64,000 nt of DNA from Bradyrhizobium sp. (GTDB lineage: Bacteria; Pseudomonadota; Alphaproteobacteria; Rhizobiales; Xanthobacteraceae): contig NZ_JACRMG010000009.1 of NCBI RefSeq assembly GCF_016219575.1, positions 124,001 through 188,000 on the forward strand, given 5' to 3'. The notes under the pieces are model-generated. The model worked only from the letters and a program-made list of their open reading frames with translations. It was not told where the DNA came from and did not search any database. A program made the translations under genes and the position numbers. Positions 29,011 to 40,569 of this stretch are shown piece after piece (within the stretch, counting starts at the first letter, position 1; each line of letters starts with the position of its first letter).

Positions 29011-30462
29011 GTGACGGCGTTCGGCAAACTGATCCGCACCACGGCGTTTCGCCTGACGCTGGTGTATCTGTTCCTGTTCGCGCTGTTCGCGGCGTCGCTG
29101 CTTGCCTTCTTTGCCTGGAATACGCGGCGGCTGATCACCGAGCAGATCACCACCACGGTCAATGCAGAATCCTCCGAGATCAACGAGATCTATCTGCGCC
29201 GCGGCTTGCGCGGGCTCGCCTTCACCGTCGGCAACCGCGCGCTGCGGCCGGGCGCCAATCTCTATCTCATCACCGCGCCGAACGGGGTAGCGCTCGGCGG
29301 CAATGTCGGCTCGCTCTCGCCGGGCGTGATGGCGACCACCGGCTGGTCGGAAACCTCGTATCGCCGGCTCGACGAAAACGACAATGCCGAGCACCGCGCG
29401 CTGGTGAAGGTCACCGAGCTCAGCAACGGCTTCCGTCTGCTGATCGGGCGCGATCTGGAGGAGCGGCGGCGTCTGTTCGGCATCGTCGCCAAGGGCGCGC
29501 AATGGTCGCTGCTGGTCATGGTTGTGCTCGGCATCGGCGGCGGCATCTTCGTGTCGCGGCGCGTGCTGCGCCGGATCGACGCCATGACCGGCACCACCCA
29601 GCGCATCATGGCCGGAGACCTCTCGGGCCGCCTGCCGGTGGGCCGCAGCGGCGACGAACTGGACCGCCTTGCCGGCAACCTCAACGCCATGCTCGAGCGC
29701 ATCGAGGCGCTGATGAACGGGCTGAAGGAAGTCTCCGACAACATCGCCCACGACTTGAAGACGCCGCTGACGCGGCTGCGCAACCGCGCCGAGGAGGCGC
29801 TGGCGCGCTCCGGCAGCGAAGCCGACTACCGCGCCGCGCTGGAGCGCACCATCGAGGAATCCGACGGGCTGATCCGCACCTTCAATGCGCTGTTGATGAT
29901 CGCGCGCGCCGAATCCGGCCAGGCCCGCGGCAACATGGACGATTTCGACGCCGCCGACGTCGCCAACGGCATCCACGAGCTGTACGAGCCGCTGGCTGAG
30001 GACGACGGCATGACGCTGACGGTCAAGGCTGCGGGTGCGCCGCTGCACGGCAACCGTGAATTGATCAGCCAGGCGCTCGCCAATCTGGTCGAGAACGCCA
30101 TCAAATACGGCAAGCCGGCCGCCGCCGCCCAGCCGCTCGGCATCAAGGCGGCGCGGGAGATCGTGATCGAGGCCCGGCGCGAAGGCGACCAGGTGCTGCT
30201 CAGCGTTACCGACCACGGACCGGGCATTCCCGAGGCCGACCGCAAGCACGCCATCGAGCGCTTCGTGCGGCTGGAGGCGAGCCGCACGCTGCCGGGCTCC
30301 GGCCTCGGTTTGAGTCTGGCGAATGCGGTTGCAACCTTGCATGGCGGCGAACTGCGCCTCGGCGATGCGCATCCGGGCCTGGTGGCGACCCTGGTGCTTC
30401 CCGCGCGCAGCGGCGAGAGGCTTGCGGCGCAAACACCGGATGTGCCACAGAAGGTGGCATGA
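29011..30462 (+). CDS. Sensor histidine kinase
   Basis: The 483-residue protein has two membrane segments (about residues 14-34 and 165-188), a periplasmic domain, HAMP, and a kinase core. The core has His247 (NIAHDLKTPLTRLRNRAEEAL), an N box (NLVENAIKYG), DHGPGIP and GSGLGLSLANAV. The start is GTG. It partners the regulator 3 nt upstream. The stop overlaps the ATG of glnE as ATGA, so glnE is probably cotranscribed. Confidence 0.92.
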   Translation: MTAFGKLIRTTAFRLTLVYLFLFALFAASLLAFFAWNTRRLITEQITTTVNAESSEINEIYLRRGLRGLAFTVGNRALRPGANLYLITAPNGVALGGNVGSLSPGVMATTGWSETSYRRLDENDNAEHRALVKVTELSNGFRLLIGRDLEERRRLFGIVAKGAQWSLLVMVVLGIGGGIFVSRRVLRRIDAMTGTTQRIMAGDLSGRLPVGRSGDELDRLAGNLNAMLERIEALMNGLKEVSDNIAHDLKTPLTRLRNRAEEALARSGSEADYRAALERTIEESDGLIRTFNALLMIARAESGQARGNMDDFDAADVANGIHELYEPLAEDDGMTLTVKAAGAPLHGNRELISQALANLVENAIKYGKPAAAAQPLGIKAAREIVIEARREGDQVLLSVTDHGPGIPEADRKHAIERFVRLEASRTLPGSGLGLSLANAVATLHGGELRLGDAHPGLVATLVLPARSGERLAAQTPDVPQKVA

Positions 30463-33416
30463 ACGCCTCCGCGCCGGGAAACGCGGAACGACATCGCCCG
30501 TTGGCCGCCCGCTTCGTCGAGGGCCCGCATGTCTCCGCTCCCGAAAACGCCGAACAACGTCTTGGCGACTGGCTCTCCGGGCTCGAGCCCGCGCAGTCGG
30601 CTGCGCTCGATGCCCTGCTCGACCACGCCAGCGCGAAGAAAATCCTGCTCGGCATCGGCGAATTCTCGACATACCTGTCCGACCTCGTCCGCGCCGACGC
30701 TGCGCGACTGACCCGTATTCTTTCGTGCGACCCGGAGTCGCATCTCAAATCCCTGATCGAGGATACCTCCCGCGCGGTGTGGTCCGCGGCCGGCGAGACC
30801 GATGTGACGCATCTGCTCCGGCGCATGAAGGCGGAAGCTGCACTGCTGATCGCCCTGTGCGACATCGGCGGGGTCTGGCCGGTGATGCGGGTTACGGCGG
30901 CGCTGACTGATCTCGCAGTCGCCTCGGTGCAGATGGCGCTGCGCTTCCTGCTGCGCCAGGAGGCCGTGCGCGGCCGCATCAAGCCGCCCGATCCGGAGCA
31001 CCCCGAAGAGGGCTGCGGCCTCATCGTGCTTGCGATGGGCAAGATGGGCGCGGGGGAACTGAACTATTCCAGCGACATCGACCTGATCGTGTTCTTCGAC
31101 CGCAATGCGACCTCGCTCGATCCCGAGATCGAGCCGCAGCCGTTCTTCGTGCGCCTGACGCAGGCGATGGCGCGGCTGCTGCAGCAGCGCACCGGCGAGG
31201 GCTATGTGTTCCGCGTCGACCTCAGGCTGCGGCCGGATCCGGCCTCGACCCAGGTCGCGATCTCGACCGAGGCGGCGCTGCATTATTACGAGCGGGAAGG
31301 GCGCACCTGGGAGCGCGCCGCCATGATCAAGGGGCGGCCCTGCGCCGGTGATCTCGCGGCCGGCGAAGCCCTGGTCACCGAGATCGCGCCGTTCGTCTGG
31401 CGCAAGCATCTCGATTTTGCGGCGCTTGCCGACGTCCACGACATGAAGCGGCAGATGCAGACCTTTCGCGGCCAGAGCGAGATCGCGGTCGAGGGCCACA
31501 ACGTCAAGGTCGGCCGCGGCGGCATCCGCGAGATCGAGTTCTTCGCCCAGACCCAGCAGCTGATTGCGGGCGGCCGCCATCCGGAATTACGGGTGCGTCC
31601 GACATTGCTGGCGCTGAACGTGCTCGCCGACAACAACTGGATCACCTTTGAAGCCCGCGATCAGCTCACTGCGGCTTACGGGTTCCTGCGCCGGGTCGAG
31701 CACCGCCTGCAGATGATCGCGGACGAGCAGACCCATTCGCTGCCCGAAGAACCCGAGGCGGTCGAGCGCTTTGCAAACTTCTTCGGCTATGAGAGCCGCG
31801 CCGCCTTTGCCAAAGATCTCGTTGGACATCTCGACATCGTGCAGGGGCATTACAGTCGGCTGTTCGAAGGCGACCCGGCCGGCAGCGAGAAGCTGCCGGA
31901 TATGAACTACGCCGCCGGCCCCGACGACCAGCGCCTGCTCGATCATTTGCTGGCGCTCGGCTTCAAGAAGCCGGCAATGGTGGCGACCACCGTGCAGCAA
32001 TGGCTGACCGGCGATTACCGCGCGCTCCGCAATGAGGCGACGCGCAACGCCTTCGTCGAGTTCGTGCCCGGCCTGATCGACGGCCTTGCCCATGCCGAGG
32101 AGCCCGACAACGCCGTCGCCGCGTTCGACAGTTTTCTGCAGGCATTGCAGCGCGGCGGGCGGCTGATCTCGCTGCTCAGCCAGAACCCGGACCTGGTCGC
32201 GCTGGTCGCGCTGATCTTGGGCGCAGCGCCGCGGCTTGGCGACATGCTGGCGCGGCAGCCGCAGATCATGGACGGCCTGATCGATCCGCGCTTCTTCGGC
32301 GCGATGCCGGACCAGAAGGAATTGTCGGGGCGGCTCGCGGCGACGCTGAAGGACGCCGATTCCTACGAGGACTTTCTCGATCGCCTGCGGCTGTTCGGGC
32401 AGGAGAGCCTGTTCCTGATCGGCACCCGCATCCTGTCCGGCACCGTGTCCGCCCAGCAGGCCGGCACCGCCTTTGCCGACGTTGCCGAGGGCATCGTCCA
32501 TACCGTGCATGGCCTCGTCACCGACCAGTTCGCCGGCCAGTACGGCAATATCAGGGATCAGGAGACCGCGATCGTCGCCATGGGCCGGCTCGGCAGCCGC
32601 GAGATGACCGCGTCTTCCGATCTCGATCTGATCCTGCTCTACGACTACGACCACGAGCAGCCGGATTCGGACGGCCAGCGTTCGCTGCACGGCGCGCAGT
32701 ATTTCGCGCGCTTCACCCAGCGGCTGATCAGCGCCTTCACCACCCGCACCAATTACGGCGTGCTGTATGACATCGACATGCGGCTGCGCCCGTCGGGCCG
32801 CGCCGGTCCGCTGGCGTCCCGGCTCGATTCCTTTGCCGACTACCAGGAGCGCGAGGCCTGGACCTGGGAGCACATGGCGCTGACGCGGGCGCGGGTGATC
32901 TCGAGTTCTCCTGCATTCCGCCGCAAGATCGAGGACGTCATCCGCGCCGTGCTGACCCGGCCGCGCGATCAGGCGGCAACAGCCGCCGACGTCGCCGACA
33001 TGCGCCGCGCCATTGCGCAGGAGAAGGGCGAGGACGACGTCTGGGATCTCAAATATGCGGCCGGCGGCACCGTCGATATCGACTTCATCGCGCAGTACCT
33101 GCAGCTGGTCCACGCCGCCGACAAGCCGGACATCCTCAACGTCGCCACGCTAGCCGTGCTCGACAATGCCGCCCGGCTCGGCGTGCTCGCGCAGTCCGAT
33201 GCCGAGGTGCTGCGCGCCGCGGGGCGCCTCTATCACGACCTGACGCAGATCATCCGGCTCTGCGTCAGCAGCAAGTTCAACCCGGCCACATCAGGCGAAG
33301 ACCTGTTGCGGGTGATGGCGCGGGCTGGGGACACGCCCGACTTCTCGACCCTGGAGGCCCGCCTGCGCGAGACGCAGGCCGAGGTGCGGCGGGTGTTTCA
33401 GGCGGTGGTTGGTTAG
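30459..33416 (+). CDS. glnE: Bifunctional glutamine synthetase adenylyltransferase/deadenylase GlnE
   Basis: The 985-residue protein has the two nucleotidyltransferase modules of GlnE. MGAGELNYSSDIDLIVFFD (about residues 192-212) belongs to the deadenylase half and GSREMTASSDLDLILLYD (about 708-725) to the adenylylase half. It controls GlnA by AMP addition or removal in response to PII proteins and glutamine. Length matches the family (about 950-1000). Its start overlaps the kinase stop. Confidence 0.95.
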   Translation: MNASAPGNAERHRPLAARFVEGPHVSAPENAEQRLGDWLSGLEPAQSAALDALLDHASAKKILLGIGEFSTYLSDLVRADAARLTRILSCDPESHLKSLIEDTSRAVWSAAGETDVTHLLRRMKAEAALLIALCDIGGVWPVMRVTAALTDLAVASVQMALRFLLRQEAVRGRIKPPDPEHPEEGCGLIVLAMGKMGAGELNYSSDIDLIVFFDRNATSLDPEIEPQPFFVRLTQAMARLLQQRTGEGYVFRVDLRLRPDPASTQVAISTEAALHYYEREGRTWERAAMIKGRPCAGDLAAGEALVTEIAPFVWRKHLDFAALADVHDMKRQMQTFRGQSEIAVEGHNVKVGRGGIREIEFFAQTQQLIAGGRHPELRVRPTLLALNVLADNNWITFEARDQLTAAYGFLRRVEHRLQMIADEQTHSLPEEPEAVERFANFFGYESRAAFAKDLVGHLDIVQGHYSRLFEGDPAGSEKLPDMNYAAGPDDQRLLDHLLALGFKKPAMVATTVQQWLTGDYRALRNEATRNAFVEFVPGLIDGLAHAEEPDNAVAAFDSFLQALQRGGRLISLLSQNPDLVALVALILGAAPRLGDMLARQPQIMDGLIDPRFFGAMPDQKELSGRLAATLKDADSYEDFLDRLRLFGQESLFLIGTRILSGTVSAQQAGTAFADVAEGIVHTVHGLVTDQFAGQYGNIRDQETAIVAMGRLGSREMTASSDLDLILLYDYDHEQPDSDGQRSLHGAQYFARFTQRLISAFTTRTNYGVLYDIDMRLRPSGRAGPLASRLDSFADYQEREAWTWEHMALTRARVISSSPAFRRKIEDVIRAVLTRPRDQAATAADVADMRRAIAQEKGEDDVWDLKYAAGGTVDIDFIAQYLQLVHAADKPDILNVATLAVLDNAARLGVLAQSDAEVLRAAGRLYHDLTQIIRLCVSSKFNPATSGEDLLRVMARAGDTPDFSTLEARLRETQAEVRRVFQAVVG

Positions 33417-33559
33417 CCTCGAACGGCCGATTTGAAGGCGTAATCGGTCAATTGCGGAACGGAATGAGCGCCGCCGCCGGCCGAGCGGCAAACGGTTTGG
33501 GCTTATTTGCCGGTTCTCAATCGTGGTATTCGTGAAGGGATTGAAACGGGGCTTTTCTC

Positions 33560-34450
33560 TTGATCGACAAGCTTGAACTTCTGCTCGCGCTCGCCAAGGA
33601 GCGTCATTTCGGCCGCGCCGCGGAGGCCTGCGGCGTGACACAGCCGACGATGTCCACCAGCCTCAAGCAGCTCGAGGAAATCCTCGGCGTGATGCTGGTG
33701 CAGCGCGGCTCGCGCTTCCAGGGCTTTACGCCCGAGGGCGAGCGCACGCTCGACTGGGCGCGCCGCATCGTCGGCGACACCCGCGCCATGCGCGAGGAGA
33801 TCAGGAGCCTCAAGCGAAAACTCTCCGGCGAGCTCAAGATCGCGGCAATCCCGACCGTGCTCGGCATGGTGGCGCAGCTGACGACGCCGTTCCGCGCGCG
33901 CCATCCCGACGTGCGTTTTCGCATCCAGTCCTGCACGTCGTCGGACGTGCTGGGCCTGCTGGAAAATCTCGAGGTCGATGCGGGCCTGAGCTATATCGAG
34001 AACGAGCCGCTCGGCAACGTGCGCACCATTCCGCTCTACAACGAGAGCTACCGCCTCCTGACCGCGCGCGACGCCATGTTCGGCGATCGCGAGCAGGTGA
34101 CATGGAAGGAGGTAGGGCAGGTGGCGCTCTGCCTCCTGACCCCCGACATGCAGAACCGCCGCATCATCGATCGCGCGTTGGCTTCGGTGGGCGCGGAAGC
34201 GAAGCCGACGCTGACGTCGAACTCGCTGCTGGTGCTGTATACCCATGTCAAGACCGGGCGCTGGGCGAGCGTGATGCCGGCAAAGCTCGCGGAAACGCTC
34301 GGCCTGTCGGACACCGTGCGCTCCATTCCGATCGTCGACCCCGATGTCACCTACTCGATCGGCCTCGTCATCCCGCAGCGCGACCCCATGACGCCGCTGC
34401 TGGCCGCTCTGGTGCAGGTTGCGCGCGAGGTGGCGCCCACGCTGCAGTAG
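33560..34450 (+). CDS. LysR-family transcriptional regulator
   Basis: The 296-residue protein has the N-terminal LysR helix-turn-helix (ALAKERHFGRAAEACGVTQ and TMSTSLKQLEEILGV) and a periplasmic-binding-like effector domain. The start is TTG with a weak upstream site (CGGGG). It stands alone on the + strand after glnE. No divergent target gene is present, and the downstream binding-protein gene may or may not be its target. Effector unknown. Confidence 0.9.
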   Translation: MIDKLELLLALAKERHFGRAAEACGVTQPTMSTSLKQLEEILGVMLVQRGSRFQGFTPEGERTLDWARRIVGDTRAMREEIRSLKRKLSGELKIAAIPTVLGMVAQLTTPFRARHPDVRFRIQSCTSSDVLGLLENLEVDAGLSYIENEPLGNVRTIPLYNESYRLLTARDAMFGDREQVTWKEVGQVALCLLTPDMQNRRIIDRALASVGAEAKPTLTSNSLLVLYTHVKTGRWASVMPAKLAETLGLSDTVRSIPIVDPDVTYSIGLVIPQRDPMTPLLAALVQVAREVAPTLQ

Positions 34451-34527
34451 GTTTCCTCGGACCATCCTGGCTTGTATCGAGGCATCCGTTCGAGCCGTTA
34501 TGGTATACCTGTAAATTTGGGGGCGGG

Positions 34528-35505
34528 ATGAGACGGCGGCAGTTTCTCGGTTTTGCTGGCGGCGCGGCGGCCTGGCAGTTGGTCGCCGGCACTCTGCCGG
34601 CACGCGCCCAGAATCCGAACCGCATCTATCGCCTCGGGCATGTCGGGAATTCGCCGCTCGGCGAAACGTTGACCCGTGACATAACCCTGCCGGAGCTTGC
34701 GAAGCTCGGCTTCGTCGAAGGCCGCAACCTCGTCTTCGATGCCCGGGTCAGCGAGCCCAGCGCGACACCGGGCATCGTGCGCGAGTTGCTGGCAACCCGA
34801 CCGGACGCCATCGTCGCCATCGGCCCTGCGCCGCTGAAGGCGGCCGGCGCGGCCACGCGCGCGGTGCCGATCGTCGTCTTCGGCGCCGACCCGGTCGAGC
34901 TCGGTCTCGCCGCGAGTTACGCGCGTCCGGGCGGCAACGTCACGGGAGTTGTGATCCTGGCCAGTGAACTCGAGGGAAAGCGGCTATCGGTCCTGCATGA
35001 CGTGGTGCCCGACCGGCGGCGGGTGGCGGCGCTCCTGCTTTCGACGGGGAATCCCGGGAGCGAACCTGCACTGCGCAAGGCTGCTGCAGGTCTCGGTATT
35101 GAGCTGCTTGCCTTCACCGTCGCGACGCCGGCCGACTACCCGGCCGCTTTCGCCGCGATGCGTGGGCAAGGCGCGCAGGCCCTGGTCATCGGCGCGGCTC
35201 CGGAATTTCAACGGGATGGCAAATTGCTGGCAGGCCTCGCACTCGAAGCCCGCCTGCCGACGGTGTGCGAATGGGCGGATATGGCGCGCACCGGGTGTCT
35301 GATCGGATACGGTCCCAGCCGCGCTGCGCTGCGCAAGCGCATGGCCGACCAGATTGCGCAGATCTTCCGCGGTGCCGTGCCCGGGGACATCCCGATCGAG
35401 CGGCCGACCGTGTTCGAATTCTCCCTGAATCTGAAAATAGCCAAGTCCCTCGACCTCAACGTCCCCGTCGCCATGCTGACCAGCGCCGACGAGGTGATCG
35501 AATGA
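34528..35505 (+). CDS. Tat-exported ABC-type substrate-binding protein
   Basis: The 325-residue protein starts with RRRQFLGFAGGAAAW, a twin-arginine signal. A two-lobed binding fold of the ABC_sub_bind type (PF04392-like) follows, with YRLGHVGNSPLG at the mature start and repeated alpha/beta motifs (GATRAVPIVVFGADPVELG). Ligand unknown; the family is often annotated for tryptophan/tyrosine-type substrates. No permease or ATPase is adjacent, so it is an orphan. TGGTATACCT sits just upstream. It ends 18 nt before an inverted repeat. Confidence 0.82.
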   Translation: MRRRQFLGFAGGAAAWQLVAGTLPARAQNPNRIYRLGHVGNSPLGETLTRDITLPELAKLGFVEGRNLVFDARVSEPSATPGIVRELLATRPDAIVAIGPAPLKAAGAATRAVPIVVFGADPVELGLAASYARPGGNVTGVVILASELEGKRLSVLHDVVPDRRRVAALLLSTGNPGSEPALRKAAAGLGIELLAFTVATPADYPAAFAAMRGQGAQALVIGAAPEFQRDGKLLAGLALEARLPTVCEWADMARTGCLIGYGPSRAALRKRMADQIAQIFRGAVPGDIPIERPTVFEFSLNLKIAKSLDLNVPVAMLTSADEVIE

Positions 35506-35522
35506 TGTGCGACGAACGAAGC

Positions 35523-35607
35523 GCGTAGGATGGGTAGAGCGTAGCGAAACCCATCGCTCTCGCCTCGGAGAAGGTTGATGGGTTTCGCTGGCGCTCTACC
35601 CATCCTG
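35523..35607. repeat. Inverted repeat between convergent genes
   Basis: Arms TAGGATGGGTAGAGCG / AGCGAAACCCATC and GATGGGTTTCGCT / GCTCTACCCATCCTGC are nearly complementary over about 30 nt with a 21-nt centre. It matches an interspersed palindrome I know from Bradyrhizobium genomes (GGATGGGTAGAGCG type). It can terminate both flanking transcripts, and its right arm holds the last codons and stop of the aldolase gene. Confidence 0.75.
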
Positions 35608-36393
35608 CGGGGGCGTCGTCACGGTCCCCTGCAGCAGACTGATGCCCTCCGCGAGCGCGGTTTGCATCAGCAGTGTATCGACGCCGTAAGCGATCATGCG
35701 GAAGCCTTTGGCGCGGAAATCGCGGGCCCACTTCTCGTTGCCGGCGAGAAAGCCCGGTGTCTTGCCGTGCTTGCTGCAGGCATCGACCAGGCGGTCGACG
35801 GCCGCATGGAATCTTGGATTATCGAACTCGCCGGGGATGCCCAAGAAATTCGTCAGGTCGTAGTGGCCGAGCCAGACCACGTCGACGCCTTCGACCGTAG
35901 CGATCGCATCGACGTTCTCGATACCCCGAGCGGTCTCCACCAGCGCGATCACCATGGTGCGCGCGTTCGCTTGCGCGATCTTTTCGGTTTCGGCGCCGCC
36001 TGAATAGTCGTCGTGCGCCGCCACGTTGAACGCGGCGCCGCGTCGCCCGGCCGGCGGATATCGCGTGCAGTCGACGATGGCCCTTGCCTGTTCGGGGGTT
36101 TCGACCATCGGCACCATGATGCCCATCGCACCGATGTCGAGGGCGCGGGCGATGTGATGGTAGTCGCCGGAGGGAACGCGGACGAACGGCACGAGGTCGA
36201 GCCCGCGGCAGAAGGCGAACTGGGCCTTCATGGTCTCGAAGCCGACGCCGGAGTGTTCCATGTCGTAGAGGATGAATTCGGCGCCGGCCTCGCGGCAGAT
36301 CGCGGGGTAGCCGGGCGTGAAGAACTCGAACGTCATCGTGCCGAACGCACAGCCGCCGGCGGCAAGGCGTTGTTTCAGCGGATTTGGCCGCAA
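35596..36393 (-). CDS. HpcH/HpaI-family class II aldolase
   Basis: From TTG 36393, which follows GGGGGA, the protein has 265 residues, the normal family size; an in-frame ATG at 36474 would add an atypical N-terminus. Motifs are the catalytic His in DMEHSG and the metal-binding Glu (VETARGIENV) and Asp (LGHYDLTNFLG). The family cleaves 4-hydroxy-2-oxo acids to pyruvate or glyoxylate plus an aldehyde. Substrate unknown. The last residues (QDG) and stop come from the inverted repeat. Confidence 0.88.
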   Translation of the reverse strand: MRPNPLKQRLAAGGCAFGTMTFEFFTPGYPAICREAGAEFILYDMEHSGVGFETMKAQFAFCRGLDLVPFVRVPSGDYHHIARALDIGAMGIMVPMVETPEQARAIVDCTRYPPAGRRGAAFNVAAHDDYSGGAETEKIAQANARTMVIALVETARGIENVDAIATVEGVDVVWLGHYDLTNFLGIPGEFDNPRFHAAVDRLVDACSKHGKTPGFLAGNEKWARDFRAKGFRMIAYGVDTLLMQTALAEGISLLQGTVTTPPQDG

Positions 36394-36499
36394 CGTATTT
36401 CCCCCGGGATTGCTCGAGTTGGCACGTCGAGCATGGCGCAGATCGGCGCGGCCGTCCACTCGCGGCCGGCGCACAGGGGACTGCGGGCGCAGGCGGCGT

Positions 36500-38818
<2,319 letters not shown>

Positions 38819-39065
38819 GCCTTACATCCCCCGCGAATTTCTGTCTGCACGCCGTTCCGGAAGAACCCCACGTTGCTTCCGAATCACAGTGATTTGAATC
38901 CGTTTTTCGCGGACTGTCGAGAGTCAACGAATCCTTAACGCGAAATAAATCTTGTCCAACGCGATTTTGAAAGTCGTGCGCCGTCACAGTTCGAGTCCGA
39001 AACAGGAACGATGCCGTAATTCTACGCCTTCGTCCCGATTTGAATCAGGCGCGGGCCTGCGGGCG

Positions 39066-40454
39066 CTACTGCGCGTGCGGCGGCTCGGCGTGGCTGATGA
39101 CGCGCTTGATGGTGGGGAAGGCGCGGCGCAGCGCGCGCTCGATCTCGTCGACGCCCTGATGCACCTTGATCACGCTCATCGAGGGGGCGGCGCGGCAATG
39201 GAAGTTGACGATCTCGCCGGCGTCGGTGTCGCGTACCCGCACATTATGGACGTCGTGGATGGCGCCGTTGGCGGCAATCTCCGCCAGCGCGGCCCGGATC
39301 GCGGCGACGCGCTCGGCGGGGGCGTCGGTGCCGTGCGGCAGCTCCGGCTCCAGCGGCTCGATATGGGTGTCGACCTCGGCGTCCTCGCCGAACTCGTCGC
39401 GGATGTGATGCTCGAGATGATGGGCGACGTCGTGGGCCTCGACCAGCGGCATGTCGCCGTCGACCTCGAGATCGATGCTGACGATCAGCTTCCCGCCGAG
39501 ATCGTGCACGGTGACGTGGTGCACCGCGAGGCCGGCGTTGCGTGCGATCACCATGATGCGCTCGCGCACGCTCTCATTGTCGCGCGCCACGGGGACGGCC
39601 GTGAAGGTGAGGTCGGCATCGCCAAGGGCGTCGCGGACCGCCTGCTGCGCCTTGCGCTTGATCTCCTCGACACGGTCGATCGGATAGGTGCGCGGCACCT
39701 TGGCGATGGTTTCGATGAAATAGGTCGGGCCGACCATGCGCACCCTCGTGCGTTCGATGTCGACCACACCCGGAACCGTGCGGATCGCAGCTTCCGCCTT
39801 CTCGGTGACGCCTTCGGGGGCGCGGTCGAGCAGGGTTTCCACGGTGGCGCGCGTCATCTTCAGGCCCAGCAAGCCGATCATCACGGCCACCGCGATCGCT
39901 GCCGCCGCGTCGCCCCACCAGAAGCCGAGGCCTGCCAGGATCAGGCCGGCGATGACGGCGAAGGAGCCCAGCACGTCGGAGGCGAAATGCAGCGCGTCGG
40001 CCTCCAGCGCCTGGCTGCGCGTTTCGCGCGCGGCGCGGTGCAGGGCGCGGGCGCGCCAGAAGTTCACGGCGATATCGATGAACAGCACGATGAAGGGAAC
40101 GGCCGAGATGGTCGGCGGCGGCGTGCCCTCGCGCAGTCGGCTCCAGGCCTCGACTAGAATGCCGCCGGCGAGGATATAGAGCAGCGCGGTGACGCCCAGC
40201 GCCGACAGGCTCTCGAACTTGCCGTGGCCGTAATGATGTTCGTCGTCGGCCGGCCGGTCCGACACCCGCACCACCGCCCAGGTGATGATGGTTGCGACCA
40301 GGTCGATCGAGGAGTGCAGCGCCTCCGAGATCAGCGCCAGCGAGCCGATGGCGATGCCCACCACGAGCTTGGCGAGCGCCATGCTGCCGCTGGCGAGGAC
40401 CGAGATCGCCGCGACGGAAGTCTTCTTGCTGGTATCGTTGGTCAGCGCGGTCAT
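39066..40454 (-). CDS. Cation diffusion facilitator transporter with doubled C-terminal domain
   Basis: The 462-residue protein has a six-helix CDF membrane domain with the metal-site motifs HSSID in helix 2 and HFASD in helix 5, and a His-rich loop (DDEHHYGHG). The family normally has about 300 residues and one cytoplasmic ferredoxin-like domain. Here two such domains follow (about residues 205-290 and 295-380), plus a third, weaker segment. It exports divalent cations such as Zn, Co, Fe or Mn in exchange for protons. It stands alone. Confidence 0.92.
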   Translation of the reverse strand: MTALTNDTSKKTSVAAISVLASGSMALAKLVVGIAIGSLALISEALHSSIDLVATIITWAVVRVSDRPADDEHHYGHGKFESLSALGVTALLYILAGGILVEAWSRLREGTPPPTISAVPFIVLFIDIAVNFWRARALHRAARETRSQALEADALHFASDVLGSFAVIAGLILAGLGFWWGDAAAAIAVAVMIGLLGLKMTRATVETLLDRAPEGVTEKAEAAIRTVPGVVDIERTRVRMVGPTYFIETIAKVPRTYPIDRVEEIKRKAQQAVRDALGDADLTFTAVPVARDNESVRERIMVIARNAGLAVHHVTVHDLGGKLIVSIDLEVDGDMPLVEAHDVAHHLEHHIRDEFGEDAEVDTHIEPLEPELPHGTDAPAERVAAIRAALAEIAANGAIHDVHNVRVRDTDAGEIVNFHCRAAPSMSVIKVHQGVDEIERALRRAFPTIKRVISHAEPPHAQ

Positions 40455-40569
40455 GGGCGGCGGTTTAGCAGCCCCGAAGCCAACATCAAGCGCCGTTGTG
40501 GACGCAGTCGCAAGTTATCCGCCGGGGGGCGGATTTGTTGCGAATTGTTCCGAATCTAACGAGCGGCAG

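Noticed and set aside
27250..30672. A leftward open frame of over 1100 codons
   Set aside because: It is antisense to degP, the regulator, the kinase and the glnE start; the real genes have clear motifs and ribosome sites.
34501..34517. TGGTATACCTGTAAATT before the Tat-exported binding protein
   Set aside because: It matches only the core of the GntR site and lacks the ATACCA arm; not counted in the regulon.
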